Source of the DNA: Thiemannella venezuelensis
GTDB lineage: Bacteria; Actinomycetota; Actinomycetes; Streptosporangiales; Streptosporangiaceae
Reading direction: 5' to 3'
Length of the DNA stretch: 64,000 nucleotides
Assembly (NCBI RefSeq): GCF_014203605.1
Contig: NZ_JACHJJ010000001.1
Coordinates: 372,001-436,000, forward strand
Part shown: positions 47,757 to 57,489 of the stretch, in pieces
Numbering within the stretch: the stretch's first letter is position 1
Layout of the letters: every line of letters begins with the position of its first letter
Notes under the pieces: generated by a model
What the model was told of the DNA's origin: nothing
Database searches by the model: none
The model's input: only the letters and a program-made list of their open reading frames with translations
Program-made: the position numbers and the translations under genes

Positions 47757-49085
47757 ATGAGCGCGATCGTTGTCGGCCTGAGCCACCGGACGGCCCCGGT
47801 GGCCCTGCTGGAGCGGGTGTCCGTCTCCGGCGACGCGCTGGTCAAGCTGCTCCACGACGTCCAGCAGACCGGCTGCGTCGCGGAGACCATGGTCGTCTCG
47901 ACCTGCAACCGGGTCGAGGTCTACGCGGTCGTGGACCGGTTCCACGCGGTGGTGAACGAGGTCTCCGCGCTGCTCAGCGTGCACTCGGGCGTCCCCGTGG
48001 AGCAGTTGGCGCCGCACCTCTACGTGCACTACGAGGACCGCGCCGTCGAGCACCTGTTCTCGGTCGGCGCCGGACTCGACTCCATGGTCGTGGGCGAGGG
48101 GCAGATCCTCGGCCAGATCCGCCAGGCGCTCAGGCTCGCCCAGGAGCAGGGCACGCTGGGCACGACGCTCAACGAGCTGGTCCAGCAGGCGCTGCGGGTG
48201 GGCAAGCGCGCCCACGCGGAGACGGGCATCGACCGCGCGGGCGCGTCCCTCGTCGGGGTGGGCCTGGCCCTCGCCGAGCGCGCCCTCGGGCCGATCGGGG
48301 GCCGGCGGGCCCTGGTGGTGGGCGCGGGCTCGATGAGCGCGCTGTCGGCCGCGACCCTGCAGCGGGCGGGCGTCACCGACATCGTGGTGGTCAACCGGAC
48401 CCACGAGCGCGCCGTACGGCTGGCGCAGACGGTCGGCGGCCGGGCCGCGCGCTTCGACGACCTGGCCGCGGAGCTGGCCGGGGCCGACCTGGTCATCTCC
48501 TGCACCGGCGCCACCGACGTGGTCATCACGGCGGACATGATCGCGCGCGGTGACGCGGCGGCCGGGCCCGGGGAGCTGTTCCTGCTCGACCTCGCCCTGC
48601 CCCGGGACGTGGACCCCGCGGTACGGCGGCTGCCCGGCGTCACGCTCGTGGACCTGGAGTCCATGCAGGAGGGCGGCGCCGACGCGGGCACCGACGACGG
48701 CGGCCGGGCCGAGGCGGTGACCGCGGTGCGCGGGCTCGTCGCCGGGGAGGTCGCGGCCTACCTCTCGGCCGAGCGGGCCGCGCGGGTGACGCCGACCGTG
48801 GTCGCGCTGCGGAGCAAGGCGGCCGACGTGGTGGAGGCGGAGCTCGGCCGGCTCGTCGGGCGGGTCCCCGAGATCGAGGGGCGGATCCGCGACGAGGTCG
48901 CCCAGACCGTCAGGCGGGTGGTCGACAAGCTTCTCCACGAGCCGACCGTGCGTGTCAAACAGCTCGCGGAATCCCCGGCGGGCGATCATTATGCGGAAGC
49001 GCTGCGGGAACTGTTCAATTTGAACCCGAAGGTGCCCGACGCGGTCCGACGCGCCGGGACGATCGACATGGAGGTGGACCGGTGA
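47757..49085 (+). CDS. hemA: Glutamyl-tRNA reductase
   Basis: A 442-residue enzyme that starts the C5 route to heme by reducing glutamyl-tRNA to glutamate-1-semialdehyde. The nucleophilic Cys is in VVSTCNRVEVY (near residue 50), the NADP-binding motif in LVVGAGSMSALSA, and the C-terminal dimerisation helix is present. ATG 47757 follows GGAG. It overlaps hemC by four bases. Confidence 0.96.
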   Translation: MSAIVVGLSHRTAPVALLERVSVSGDALVKLLHDVQQTGCVAETMVVSTCNRVEVYAVVDRFHAVVNEVSALLSVHSGVPVEQLAPHLYVHYEDRAVEHLFSVGAGLDSMVVGEGQILGQIRQALRLAQEQGTLGTTLNELVQQALRVGKRAHAETGIDRAGASLVGVGLALAERALGPIGGRRALVVGAGSMSALSAATLQRAGVTDIVVVNRTHERAVRLAQTVGGRAARFDDLAAELAGADLVISCTGATDVVITADMIARGDAAAGPGELFLLDLALPRDVDPAVRRLPGVTLVDLESMQEGGADAGTDDGGRAEAVTAVRGLVAGEVAAYLSAERAARVTPTVVALRSKAADVVEAELGRLVGRVPEIEGRIRDEVAQTVRRVVDKLLHEPTVRVKQLAESPAGDHYAEALRELFNLNPKVPDAVRRAGTIDMEVDR

Positions 49086-49993
49086 CGGGGCCCCTGCGGA
49101 TGGGAACGCGCCGGAGCCTCATGGCGACGACGCAGTCGGGGCTGGTCGCGGCCCGCCTGACCGAGCTGACCGGCCGGGCCGTGGAGCTCGTCGGCGTCAC
49201 GACCTTCGGGGACGTGACCAAGGCCGCTCTCACGCAGCTCGGCGGGACCGGGGTCTTCGTCAGCGCGCTGCGCGACAAGCTGATCGAGGGCGAGGTCGAC
49301 TTCGCGGTGCACTCGCTGAAGGACCTGCCCACCACGCCCGACCCGCGCGTGGTCATCGCCGCGATCCCGCCGCGCGACGACCACCGGGACGCCCTGGTCG
49401 CCGGCGCGAAGCTGGCCGATCTGCCGTCCGGCGCGAGGATCGGCACGGGATCTCCGCGCAGGATCGCCCAGCTCCGCATGCTCCGTCCCGACATCGAGTG
49501 CGTCCCGATCCGCGGCAACGGCGAGACCCGGATCGGTAAGGTGACCTCCGGCGAGCTGCACGGCGTGGTCCTGGCCGCGGCCGGGCTCCGGAGGCTCGGC
49601 CGGGAGGCCGAGATCGCCCAGTTCCTGGAGGTCGAGGAGATGCTCCCGGCCCCCGGGCAGGGCGCGCTGGCCGTGGAGGTCAGGGCCGACCGGGCCGACC
49701 TGCTGGAGCTGCTGGGCGTGCTCGACGACCCCGACACCCGCACCGCCGTCACCGCCGAGCGCACGGTGCTCAACGCCCTGGAGGCGGGTTGCGCCGCTCC
49801 GGTGGGTGCGTACGCGGCCGTCGACGGGCAAGATCTGAACCTGACCGCGACCGTCGTCGCCATCGACGGCGGGCGCGCGGTCCGCAAGTCCACCGCCGGG
49901 ACCTCTTCGGCGGCCGTGGATCTCGGCCGCGACCTCGCGGCCGAGATGATCGCCGAAGGGGCAGGCACGTTGATAGGGGAGCAAGCGCATTGA
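49082..49993 (+). CDS. hemC: Porphobilinogen deaminase (hydroxymethylbilane synthase)
   Basis: A 303-residue enzyme that joins four porphobilinogens. The dipyrromethane-cofactor Cys is in EAGCAAPVGAY (near residue 237); substrate-binding segments VHSLKDLPT and IGTGSPRR are intact. It starts with GTG in the hemA stop (GTGA) and itself overlaps hemD by TTGA. Confidence 0.96.
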   Translation: MTGPLRMGTRRSLMATTQSGLVAARLTELTGRAVELVGVTTFGDVTKAALTQLGGTGVFVSALRDKLIEGEVDFAVHSLKDLPTTPDPRVVIAAIPPRDDHRDALVAGAKLADLPSGARIGTGSPRRIAQLRMLRPDIECVPIRGNGETRIGKVTSGELHGVVLAAAGLRRLGREAEIAQFLEVEEMLPAPGQGALAVEVRADRADLLELLGVLDDPDTRTAVTAERTVLNALEAGCAAPVGAYAAVDGQDLNLTATVVAIDGGRAVRKSTAGTSSAAVDLGRDLAAEMIAEGAGTLIGEQAH

Positions 49994-51570
49994 GCTCCGG
50001 AAGTACCACCTTCGAGCGCCCCGCCGGGTTCGTCGCCTTCGTCGGCGCGGGACCCGGTGACGAGGGTCTGCTCACGCTGCGCGGGGCCGACCTGCTGGCG
50101 AAGGCCGACGCCGTCGTGCTCGACCAGGAGGCGTACGGCCCTCTGCTGCGGCACTGCCGGGAGGACGTCGAGGTCGTCGACGCGGCCGAGGAGGGCGCGG
50201 TCTCGCTGAAGGCCGTCACCGCGGCCAAGGCGGGGCGCGGCGTCGTACGGCTGTGCGCGGGCGACCCGATGTTCTTCTCCTCGATCACCGAGGAGGTCGC
50301 GTCCTGCGTCAAGGCGGAGGTGGACTTCGAGATCGTGCCGGGCATTCCCCCGGCGACGGCGGTGCTCGCCTACGCGGGCATCCCCGCGGCGGTCTCGGTG
50401 CCCGAGTTCAGGGTCGTGGACGCGACGATGGTCGACGACTGGAGCGCGCACGCGGCCGGGGCGGGCACCCTGGTGATCTACAACGGGGTCGCCGAGGCGG
50501 TGGCGATCGGCAAGGCGCTCGTCGCCGCGGGCCGCCCGGACTCCACACCGGTCGCGATCAGCAGCTCGGGCACCACGACGGAGCAGTACACCGTGGTGAC
50601 CACGCTCGGCCGGATGGCGCCCGACCTCAAGCACGCCGGGATGACCGAGCCCGCCCTGATCGTGGTCGGCGAGGCCGTCGGCATGCGCGACCGGCTCTCG
50701 TGGTTCGAGACCAAGCCGCTGTTCGGCTGGCGGGTGCTGGTGCCCAGGACCAAGGAGCAGTCCGCGGGCCTGGTCGAGCAGCTGCGCTCCTACGGCGCGG
50801 TGCCCGAGGAGGTCCCGACGATCTCCGTCGAGCCGCCCAGGACTCCGCAGCAGATGGACCGGGCGATCAAGGGGCTGGTCACCGGGCGCTACGAGTGGGT
50901 GGCGTTCACCAGCGCCAACGCGGTCAAGGCGGTCCGCGAGAAGTTCGAGGAGTACGGCCTGGACGCCCGCGCCTTCGCCGGGCTGAAGGTCGCCGCCGTG
51001 GGCGAGGCCACCGCGCGCGCCCTGGTGGAGTTCGGTGTGAAGCCGGACCTGATGCCCTCGGGGGAGCAGTCCTCGGAGGGCCTGCTGGCCGAGTGGCCGC
51101 CGTACGACTCTATGCTCGACCCGATCAACCGGGTCCTGCTGCCGCGCGCCGACATCGCCACCGAGGCGCTCGTCGCGGGACTGACCGAGCTCGGCTGGGA
51201 GTGCGACGACGTCACCGCCTACCGGACCGTGCGCGCGGCCCCGCCGCCCGCCCCGATCCGGGAGGCGATCAAGAGCGGCGGCTTCGACGCGGTCCTGTTC
51301 ACCTCCTCCAGCACGGTCCGCAACCTGGTGGGGATCGCCGGCAAGCCGCACAACGTCACGGTCATCGCCGCGATCGGCCCGCAGACCGCCAAGACGGCCG
51401 AGGAGTTCGGCCTGCGCGTCGACGTCATGGCCGACAAGGCGTCGGCTTCGGCCCTCGCGGCCGCGCTGGCCGAGTATGGTGCCAAGCAGCGGCAGGCCGC
51501 GCTGGCGGCCGGCGACGTTCCGCGCAGGCCCTCCCAGAACCGGCGGGGGGCCCGCCGCCGCGCCAAGTGA
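49990..51570 (+). CDS. hemD: Fused uroporphyrinogen-III C-methyltransferase / uroporphyrinogen-III synthase
   Basis: A 526-residue two-domain enzyme. The first 250 residues are an SAM-dependent CobA/SUMT domain (FVGAGPGDEGLLTL, RLCAGDPMFF), which begins the siroheme/cobalamin branch. The second half (from about GWRVLVPRTKEQ) is HemD, which closes uroporphyrinogen III. The fusion is usual in actinobacteria. The start is TTG at 49990, overlapping the hemC stop. The C-terminus is basic (RRGARRRAK). Confidence 0.93.
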   Translation: MSSGSTTFERPAGFVAFVGAGPGDEGLLTLRGADLLAKADAVVLDQEAYGPLLRHCREDVEVVDAAEEGAVSLKAVTAAKAGRGVVRLCAGDPMFFSSITEEVASCVKAEVDFEIVPGIPPATAVLAYAGIPAAVSVPEFRVVDATMVDDWSAHAAGAGTLVIYNGVAEAVAIGKALVAAGRPDSTPVAISSSGTTTEQYTVVTTLGRMAPDLKHAGMTEPALIVVGEAVGMRDRLSWFETKPLFGWRVLVPRTKEQSAGLVEQLRSYGAVPEEVPTISVEPPRTPQQMDRAIKGLVTGRYEWVAFTSANAVKAVREKFEEYGLDARAFAGLKVAAVGEATARALVEFGVKPDLMPSGEQSSEGLLAEWPPYDSMLDPINRVLLPRADIATEALVAGLTELGWECDDVTAYRTVRAAPPPAPIREAIKSGGFDAVLFTSSSTVRNLVGIAGKPHNVTVIAAIGPQTAKTAEEFGLRVDVMADKASASALAAALAEYGAKQRQAALAAGDVPRRPSQNRRGARRRAK

Positions 51571-51636
51571 CCGCCGCGCCGTACGGACGCCGAGCCGAGC
51601 GGCGTCACGCCGCCTGACCCCAGGGGAGAGACCGTC

Positions 51637-52623
51637 ATGACCGCCCAGTTCCCCGCCGCGCGTCCGCGCAGGCTCCGCCGTACCGCGCCGATGCGCCGGA
51701 TGGCGGCAGGGACCCGGCTGCACCCGGCGGAGCTGGTGCTGCCGGTGTTCGTCAAGGAGGGCCTCACCGAGCCGAACCCGATCGGTTCGATGCCCGGCGT
51801 CTTCCAGCACACCCGCGACTCGCTGCGCAAGGCCGCCCACGAGGCGGCCGAGGCGGGGGTCGGCGGGCTGATCCTGTTCGGCGTCCCGGCGGTGAAGGAC
51901 GCCCGCGGCTCGGCCGCCGACGACCCGGCCGGGATCGTCCAGCAGGCGGTCGCGGACCTGGTCTCCGACGTCGGCGACACGCTGGTCGTGATGACCGACA
52001 CCTGCCTGGACGAGTTCACCGACCACGGCCACTGCGGCATCCTCACGCCCCGGGGCGAGGTCGACAACGACGCCACCCTGGAGCGCTACGCCGCCGCGGC
52101 GGTGGCCCAGGCGCGGGCGGGATCGCAGGTCATCGCACCGAGCGGGATGATGGACGGCCAGGTCGCGGCCATCCGCGCCGCGCTGGACGCCGACGGCTTC
52201 GAGCAGATCCCGATCCTGGCCTACTCGGCGAAGTACGCCTCGGCGCTCTACGGCCCGTTCCGCGACGCCGCCGAGTGCGCGCCGCAGTTCGGCGACCGCA
52301 GCGCCTACCAGCAGGACCCCGCCGGGCCGGTCGGCGAGGCGCTGCGCGAGGTCCGGCTGGACCTCGACGAGGGCGCCGACGCGGTGATGGTCAAGCCCGC
52401 CATGTTCTACCTCGACATCCTGCGCCAGGTGCGCGACCTGGTGGACGTGCCGGTGGCGGCCTACCAGGTCAGCGGTGAGTACGCCATGGTCGAGGCCGCC
52501 GCGGCGAACGGCTGGATCGACCGGGACCGGGCGATCACGGAGTCGCTGGTCGCGATCCGCCGCGCCGGCGCGGACATGATCCTCACCTACTGGGCGACCG
52601 AGGCGGCCCGCAGGCTGCGCTGA
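51637..52623 (+). CDS. hemB: Delta-aminolevulinic acid dehydratase (porphobilinogen synthase)
   Basis: A 328-residue enzyme. The two active-site lysines are in YSAKYAS (near 197) and VMVKPAMFYLD (near 251). The metal-binding loop reads DTCLDEFTDHGHCG: two of the three Cys of zinc-type enzymes are present and the middle one is Asp. An allosteric Mg site region is present at the C-terminus. ATG 51637 follows GGGGAGAG. A terminator follows. Confidence 0.96.
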   Translation: MTAQFPAARPRRLRRTAPMRRMAAGTRLHPAELVLPVFVKEGLTEPNPIGSMPGVFQHTRDSLRKAAHEAAEAGVGGLILFGVPAVKDARGSAADDPAGIVQQAVADLVSDVGDTLVVMTDTCLDEFTDHGHCGILTPRGEVDNDATLERYAAAAVAQARAGSQVIAPSGMMDGQVAAIRAALDADGFEQIPILAYSAKYASALYGPFRDAAECAPQFGDRSAYQQDPAGPVGEALREVRLDLDEGADAVMVKPAMFYLDILRQVRDLVDVPVAAYQVSGEYAMVEAAAANGWIDRDRAITESLVAIRRAGADMILTYWATEAARRLR

Positions 52624-52643
52624 CGGCGACGCTGCGCGTCGCG

Positions 52644-52674
52644 GCTCGGGGGCTGGTGACCGGCGCCCCCGAGC
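52644..52674 (+). terminator. Terminator of the rex-hem operon
   Basis: GCTCGGGGGC and GCCCCCGAGC form a perfect 10-bp stem with an 11-base loop, 20 bases after the hemB stop. There is no long T-run, which is normal for this GC class. Confidence 0.65.
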
Positions 52675-52882
52675 AGGTCATGGACCGGGGTGAGATGCTT
52701 CGCACATGCCCAGAACTGGGGGTTTGCCACCTGTCGGTGGGAAGCGTGCGTTAGAGTTCAGAGACCGGTGCGGATGTGTCCCAGGTGGCGTAGACCTCTG
52801 AGTGTCTCCCTTTGTCAGCTAAAAGGCGGATATGTCACCGCATCCGGGTATGACGCGGGGAACGCGCACGACGGAGGACGCA

Positions 52883-53527
52883 ATGGTCGGGGTACCACTG
52901 GCTCGTCGCACCAGACGACGGGCTCATCCGAAACAGCAGATGATCACGTCCGTGCTGGAGTACGCCTCGCTCGGCTGGGCGAGCTGCCTGGGCGCGCGGC
53001 CGCTCAGGAACGGTCCGCGGGCCTGCTCCTGCGACCGCGTCGGCTGTCCCGACACGGGCAACCACCCGCTCTCGCGCGCCTGGCAGATGCAGGCCACCAC
53101 CGACCCCGCACTGCTCACCCACTGGTGGCAGAGCGAGCCCGAGGCGAACGTGATCCTGCCCACGGGACGGGTCTTCGACGTCTTCGACGTACCGGTGGCG
53201 GCGGGGCTCACCGCCCTCGCCGCCATGGACTCCGCCGGAACCGCCTCGGGCCCGGTCGCCGCGAACGGCGACCGGGTCCTGTTCTATGTGGCGACCCGCA
53301 ACGCCTCCGAGGATGAGGACGAGTGGTGGTCCTGCCCCCTCGACTACGGGCCCGCGACCATCGAGGAGATGCCCGGCCTGCGCTGGCACTGCCGCGACAG
53401 CTTCGTCCTCGCCCCGCCGTCGATCCTGCCGACCGGTCAGCCCGCCTCCTGGCTCCGCGCTCCGGACGGCCGCCCGCTGCCCGACCCGCTCCGCGTCCTC
53501 GACCGGCTCGCCGACGCCTGCGAGTAG
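52883..53527 (+). CDS. Bifunctional DNA primase/polymerase-like (prim-pol N-terminal) protein
   Basis: A 214-residue protein resembling the prim-pol domain of plasmid primases (GWASCLGARPLRNG, CPDTGNHPLSRAW, WWQSEPEANVILPTGRVFDV). The helicase-like part is missing, and the catalytic DxD appears as FDVFDV, so activity is doubtful. This short form near the hem genes is common in actinomycetes. ATG 52883 follows GGAGG; an ATG at 52832 is also in frame. Confidence 0.75.
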   Translation: MVGVPLARRTRRRAHPKQQMITSVLEYASLGWASCLGARPLRNGPRACSCDRVGCPDTGNHPLSRAWQMQATTDPALLTHWWQSEPEANVILPTGRVFDVFDVPVAAGLTALAAMDSAGTASGPVAANGDRVLFYVATRNASEDEDEWWSCPLDYGPATIEEMPGLRWHCRDSFVLAPPSILPTGQPASWLRAPDGRPLPDPLRVLDRLADACE

Positions 53528-53595
53528 TCCCCGGCGCGCGGCGCCGTCCGGGCCGTCACCGCGAGCCCGCGACGGCGACCCGGCCCACCGGCCCT

Positions 53596-53601
53596 TAATC
53601 T
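53596..53601 (+). promoter_or_regulatory. -10 box of leaderless hemL
   Basis: TAATCT ends 6 bases before the GTG at 53608 and no Shine-Dalgarno is present, which indicates transcription starting at the start codon. Confidence 0.5.
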
Positions 53602-53607
53602 GGGACG

Positions 53608-54903
53608 GTGAGCCGTACTGAGAACTCCGAGGACCTGTTCGCCCGCGCCCGCGAGATCGTCCCGGGAGGCGTCAACTCCCCGGTCCGCGCCTTCGGCGCC
53701 GTCGGCGGCACCCCCCGCTTCATGGCCTCCGGCCAGGGGCCGTACATCACGGACGTCGACGGCAACCGCTACGTCGACCTGGTCTGCTCGTGGGGGCCCA
53801 TGATCCTCGGGCACCGGCACCCGGCCGTGGTCGAGGCCCTGCAGGAGGCGCTGTCCCACGGCACCTCGTTCGGCACGGCCACGCCCGGCGAGGTCGAGCT
53901 CGCCGAGGAGATCGTCGCCCGCATGGCGCCGGTGGAGAAGGTCCGCCTGGTCAGCTCCGGGACCGAGGCCACCATGTCCGCGGTGCGGCTGGCCCGCGGC
54001 TTCACCGGCCGGACCAAGGTCGTCAAGTTCGCCGGCTGCTACCACGGCCACGTGGACGCCCTGCTCGCCTCCGCCGGGTCCGGCCTGGTCACCTTCGGCC
54101 TGCCCGACACCCCCGGCGTGACCGGCGCCTCGGCCGCCGACACCGTGGTCCTGCCGTACAACTCCGTCGAGGCCGTGACCGAGGCGTTCGCCGCGTTCGG
54201 CGGTGAGATCGCGTGCGTGATCACCGAGGCGTGCCCGGCCAACATGGGCGTCGTCCCGCCGCTGGAGGGGTTCAACGCCAGGCTCCGCGAGCTGTGCACC
54301 GCGCACGGCGCGCTGCTGATCGTCGACGAGGTGCTGACCGGCTTCCGGGTCTCGCGCTCCGGGTGGTACGGCCTCGACCCGGTCGACGCCGACCTGATGA
54401 CCTTCGGCAAGGTCATGGGCGGCGGCCTGCCCGCCGCCGCGTTCGGCGGCCGGGCCGACGTGATGGCCCAGCTCGCCCCCGAGGGGCCGGTCTACCAGGC
54501 CGGCACCCTGTCCGGCAACCCGCTGGCCTGCGCCGCCGGCCTGGCCACGCTGCGCGCCTGCGACGACGAGGTCTACGACCGGGTGGACGCCTCCGCCCTG
54601 GTCATCGGCCGCGCCGCCGCCGACGCGCTGGCCGCCGCCGGGGTGCCGCACCGCCTGCAGCGCGCGGGCAGCCTGTTCTCCGTCTTCTTCACCGAGGACC
54701 GGGTCACCGACTTCACCGCGGCGCAGACCCAGAACACCGCCGCCTACCGGGCCTTCTTCCACGCCATGCTGGAGCAGGGCGTCTACCTGCCCCCGTCGGC
54801 CTACGAGGCGTGGTTCCTGTCGGCCGCCCACGACGACGAGGCCCTGTCCCGCATCGCCGAGGCCCTCCCCGTCGCCGCCAAGGCCGCCGCCCAGGCGCTC
54901 TAG
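53608..54903 (+). CDS. hemL: Glutamate-1-semialdehyde 2,1-aminomutase
   Basis: A 431-residue PLP enzyme that makes 5-aminolevulinate, the step after HemA. The PLP lysine is in [13 protein letters not shown] (near residue 268), and [15 protein letters not shown] and [10 protein letters not shown] are intact. GTG 53608 is probably leaderless. It has its own promoter, separate from rex-hemACDB. Its stop overlaps the stop of the convergent Uma2 gene (CTAG). Confidence 0.96.
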   Translation: MSRTENSEDLFARAREIVPGGVNSPVRAFGAVGGTPRFMASGQGPYITDVDGNRYVDLVCSWGPMILGHRHPAVVEALQEALSHGTSFGTATPGEVELAEEIVARMAPVEKVRLVSSGTEATMSAVRLARGFTGRTKVVKFAGCYHGHVDALLASAGSGLVTFGLPDTPGVTGASAADTVVLPYNSVEAVTEAFAAFGGEIACVITEACPANMGVVPPLEGFNARLRELCTAHGALLIVDEVLTGFRVSRSGWYGLDPVDADLMTFGKVMGGGLPAAAFGGRADVMAQLAPEGPVYQAGTLSGNPLACAAGLATLRACDDEVYDRVDASALVIGRAAADALAAAGVPHRLQRAGSLFSVFFTEDRVTDFTAAQTQNTAAYRAFFHAMLEQGVYLPPSAYEAWFLSAAHDDEALSRIAEALPVAAKAAAQAL

Positions 54904-55505
54904 CGGGGCAGCCCGTCCAGGTCGACGTCGATCGGGAAGGGGACCGGGACGGTCAGCCGGCCGTGGTGGATGCCGGTGAGGCCGTACGCGCGGGTGGCCG
55001 GGTCGAGCTCGTAGACGTAGACGACGGGCTTGCCGCCGTTGTTCTCGACCCGCCACAGGTGGGCGATCCCGGCCTCGGCGTAGCGGGCCGGCTTGGTCTT
55101 GCGGTCGCGGTCCTCCGACTCGGGGGAGACCACCTCGACGACGAGGTGCACCTCGTCGGGGGTGTAGCAGGTGCGCTCGTCGTCGTCGGCCGCCGCCGCG
55201 TCGACCACCAGCACGTCGGGGCAGGGCCGCATTCGGTGGCCGAGTTTGACGTCCATCTGGTCCACTGCGGACATCTGCTCGGGGGCCAGGTCGCCGAGGA
55301 CCGCGGTGAGGCCGCGGATCATGCGCTGGTGGAAACGCTTCTGGGGGGACATGAAGACGAGGACTCCATCGATCAACTCGACGTGCTTGAAGAAGTCGGG
55401 CTCGCCGTTCGGTCCCTCTGGCGGGAGCCGGTCGAGGTCGTCGGCGGTCCATCCCCACGGCGGCGGGGAGGGCCAGTACTCAAGCGCGCTGCTCACGTCG
55501 GTCAC
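54900..55505 (-). CDS. Uma2-family putative endonuclease
   Basis: A 201-residue protein of the Uma2 (restriction-endonuclease-like) family, with [35 protein letters not shown] holding the PD-(D/E)xK residues. These genes are very numerous in some actinomycetes; their role is unknown. GTG 55505 was preferred; ATG 55538 is an in-frame alternative with a GGAAG upstream. Only 33 bases separate it from the EamA gene. Confidence 0.85.
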   Translation of the reverse strand: MTDVSSALEYWPSPPPWGWTADDLDRLPPEGPNGEPDFFKHVELIDGVLVFMSPQKRFHQRMIRGLTAVLGDLAPEQMSAVDQMDVKLGHRMRPCPDVLVVDAAAADDDERTCYTPDEVHLVVEVVSPESEDRDRKTKPARYAEAGIAHLWRVENNGGKPVVYVYELDPATRAYGLTGIHHGRLTVPVPFPIDVDLDGLPR

Positions 55506-55538
55506 CGTAGCATCGTCTCCGTCACCGTGTGTGTCCAT

Positions 55539-56438
55539 TCAAACCGCTTCCGTCGCCCTCTCCATATTGTCCCTCGCCCCATCATGAGGGGAAGCGGTAC
55601 GGCGCGGGCGGGTGCCGGCGTACAGCACGCCGGAGAGGATCAGGACGGCGGCGGCCAGCTTGACCGCCGAGACCGGCTCGCCGGTGGCCAGGGCGGCGGA
55701 GGACATGCCGAAGACCGGGACGAGCAGGCTGTACGGCGCGACCACCGAGGCGTCGTAGCGCTTGAGCAGGAAACCCCACACGCCGAAGCCGCCGAGGGTG
55801 GAGACCAGCGCCACGTAGAGCACCGACAGGCCGCCCTCGACGGAGAACTCCAGCCGGGGCACGCCCTCGACCAGCAGGGACAGGGCCGCCATGGGCACCG
55901 CGGCGACCGCGCTCAGCCAGACCATGAACCGGAAGGAGTCGGGCGGGGCGGCCTTCCTGACCGCGATGTTCCCGGCCCCCCAGGCGAAGGCCGCCCCGAC
56001 GACCAGGAGGAACGCGCCGACCGGCCCGCCGCCGCCCAGTTCGGCCGCGATCAGCGCCAGCCCGGCGAACGCCACCGCCATCCCGGTCACCCGGCGGGCG
56101 GTGATCCGCTCCCTCAGCAGGACGGCCGCGAGGACCACGGTGAAGACGGCCTGGACCTGGACGACGAGTGAGGTGAGCCCGGCGGGCATCCCGGCGCGCA
56201 TCCCCAGGAGCAGCAGGCCGTACTGGGCGACGCCGAGGGTGGCTCCGGCGGCGAGGACCCTGCGCCAGGGCACTGCCGGTCCTCCCGTGAACAGCAGGGC
56301 GGGGAAGGCCGCGACGCCGAACCGGAGCGCGACGTAGAGCAGCGGCGGGAAGTGCCTGAGGCCGACTTCCATGACGACGAAGTTGAACCCCCAGACGGCG
56401 GCGAGGCCGACGGCGAGCAGGACGTGGCGGGTGCGCAT
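55539..56438 (-). CDS. EamA-family (DMT) transporter
   Basis: A 299-residue membrane protein with ten helices in two EamA repeats (the first with AVWGFNFVVMEVGL, the second after GGGGPVGAF). It likely exports an amino acid or metabolite. ATG 56438 has a GGAGG that is very close; a longer GTG start at 56471 seems less likely because the promoter lies there. It is divergent from a LysR regulator, its likely controller. Confidence 0.87.
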   Translation of the reverse strand: MRTRHVLLAVGLAAVWGFNFVVMEVGLRHFPPLLYVALRFGVAAFPALLFTGGPAVPWRRVLAAGATLGVAQYGLLLLGMRAGMPAGLTSLVVQVQAVFTVVLAAVLLRERITARRVTGMAVAFAGLALIAAELGGGGPVGAFLLVVGAAFAWGAGNIAVRKAAPPDSFRFMVWLSAVAAVPMAALSLLVEGVPRLEFSVEGGLSVLYVALVSTLGGFGVWGFLLKRYDASVVAPYSLLVPVFGMSSAALATGEPVSAVKLAAAVLILSGVLYAGTRPRRTASPHDGARDNMERATEAV

Positions 56439-56510
56439 CCCTCCAGCGTGGGTTTCCCGAAGATTCAGCACAAGCGAGAATTTCTTCAGTCAAGCGTTTA
56501 GAATCACTAC
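56439..56510. promoter_or_regulatory. Divergent EamA-LysR promoter region
   Basis: On the plus strand TAGAAT (56499-56504) ends 6 bases before the LysR ATG, giving a leaderless start. On the minus strand TTGACT lies near 56490-56497 as a -35 for the EamA gene. A LysR-type T-N11-A site may be here, but no clear palindrome was picked out. Confidence 0.45.
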
Positions 56511-57431
56511 ATGTTGGATCTCAACCGCCTGAAGGCCCTGCACGCCGTGGCCGTCTACGGGTCGGTGGGCGCGGCGGCCGACGCGCTCATGGTGACCCCG
56601 TCCGCGGTCTCGCAGCAGCTCGCCAAGCTGGAGCGGGAGACCGGCGCGACCCTGCTGGAGCGCAACGGCCGCGGGGTCCGGCTGACCGACGCGGCCGGGC
56701 TCCTGGCCGACCACGCCGAGCGCATTCTCGCCCTGGTCGAGACCGCCGAGGCCGACTTCGAGGCGTTGCGCGGCGAGGTCGTGGGGCGGCTGAGCATCGG
56801 CGCGTTCCCCACGGCCGCCCGGGGGCTGCTCCCGCAGGCGCTCCGGCTGCTGCAGGAGCGCCACCCCGACCTGGGGCTCCGGCTCCACGAGCGGGAGCCC
56901 GAGCGGCAGCTCCGCGAGGTCTCCCGGGGCGAGCTCGACCTGGCGGTGATCCAGGACTGGATGAACCGGCCGATGGCCGTCCCCGACGGGCTGTCCCGCG
57001 CGGTGCTCTTCGACGACCTCGCCGACGTGGTCCTGCCCGCCGGGCACCCGCTGGCGGACCGCGCCGAGATCGAGCTGTCCGAGCTGTCCGGGGACCGCTG
57101 GATCAGCGGCTCGCCCGGCACGGTCTGCCACGACTGGCTGGTCTACACCCTGCGCGCGGCCGAACTGGAGCCGGAGATCACCTGCATGGCCGACGAGTAC
57201 CCGACCCAGCTCGCCCTCGTCGCCGCCGGGCAGGGCTGCGCGATCGTCCCCCGCCTGGGCCGCGGAGCCTTCCCCGAGGGGGTCCGCGCCGTCGCGCTCC
57301 TGCCCCGGCCGACCCGGAGGATCTACGCGGTCTGGCGGAGCGACGCGGCCCGCCGCCCGGCGATCCGCGCCGCCGTCGACGCGCTCAGGGCGGCCTCGGC
57401 GGACCTGCCCTCCCCGGCGGAGACCGGCTGA
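56511..57431 (+). CDS. LysR-family transcriptional regulator
   Basis: A 306-residue regulator with an N-terminal winged HTH (LNRLKALHAVAVYGSVGAAAD, PSAVSQQLAKLE) and a LysR substrate domain (GELDLAVIQDW, GQGCAIVPRLG). It probably controls the divergent EamA exporter, as LysR-LysE/EamA pairs do. ATG 56511 is leaderless. Confidence 0.92.
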   Translation: MLDLNRLKALHAVAVYGSVGAAADALMVTPSAVSQQLAKLERETGATLLERNGRGVRLTDAAGLLADHAERILALVETAEADFEALRGEVVGRLSIGAFPTAARGLLPQALRLLQERHPDLGLRLHEREPERQLREVSRGELDLAVIQDWMNRPMAVPDGLSRAVLFDDLADVVLPAGHPLADRAEIELSELSGDRWISGSPGTVCHDWLVYTLRAAELEPEITCMADEYPTQLALVAAGQGCAIVPRLGRGAFPEGVRAVALLPRPTRRIYAVWRSDAARRPAIRAAVDALRAASADLPSPAETG

Positions 57432-57489
57432 GACGGCGGTCCGGCCACCGGTGTCTGGGGCCGCTACCAGTGGGTAGGCTGTCGGCACC

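Noticed and set aside
49015-52032. Minus-strand open frame of about 1000 codons opposite hemC-hemD-hemB
   Set aside because: It has low-complexity composition typical of an antisense shadow; the heme genes on the plus strand have all catalytic residues.
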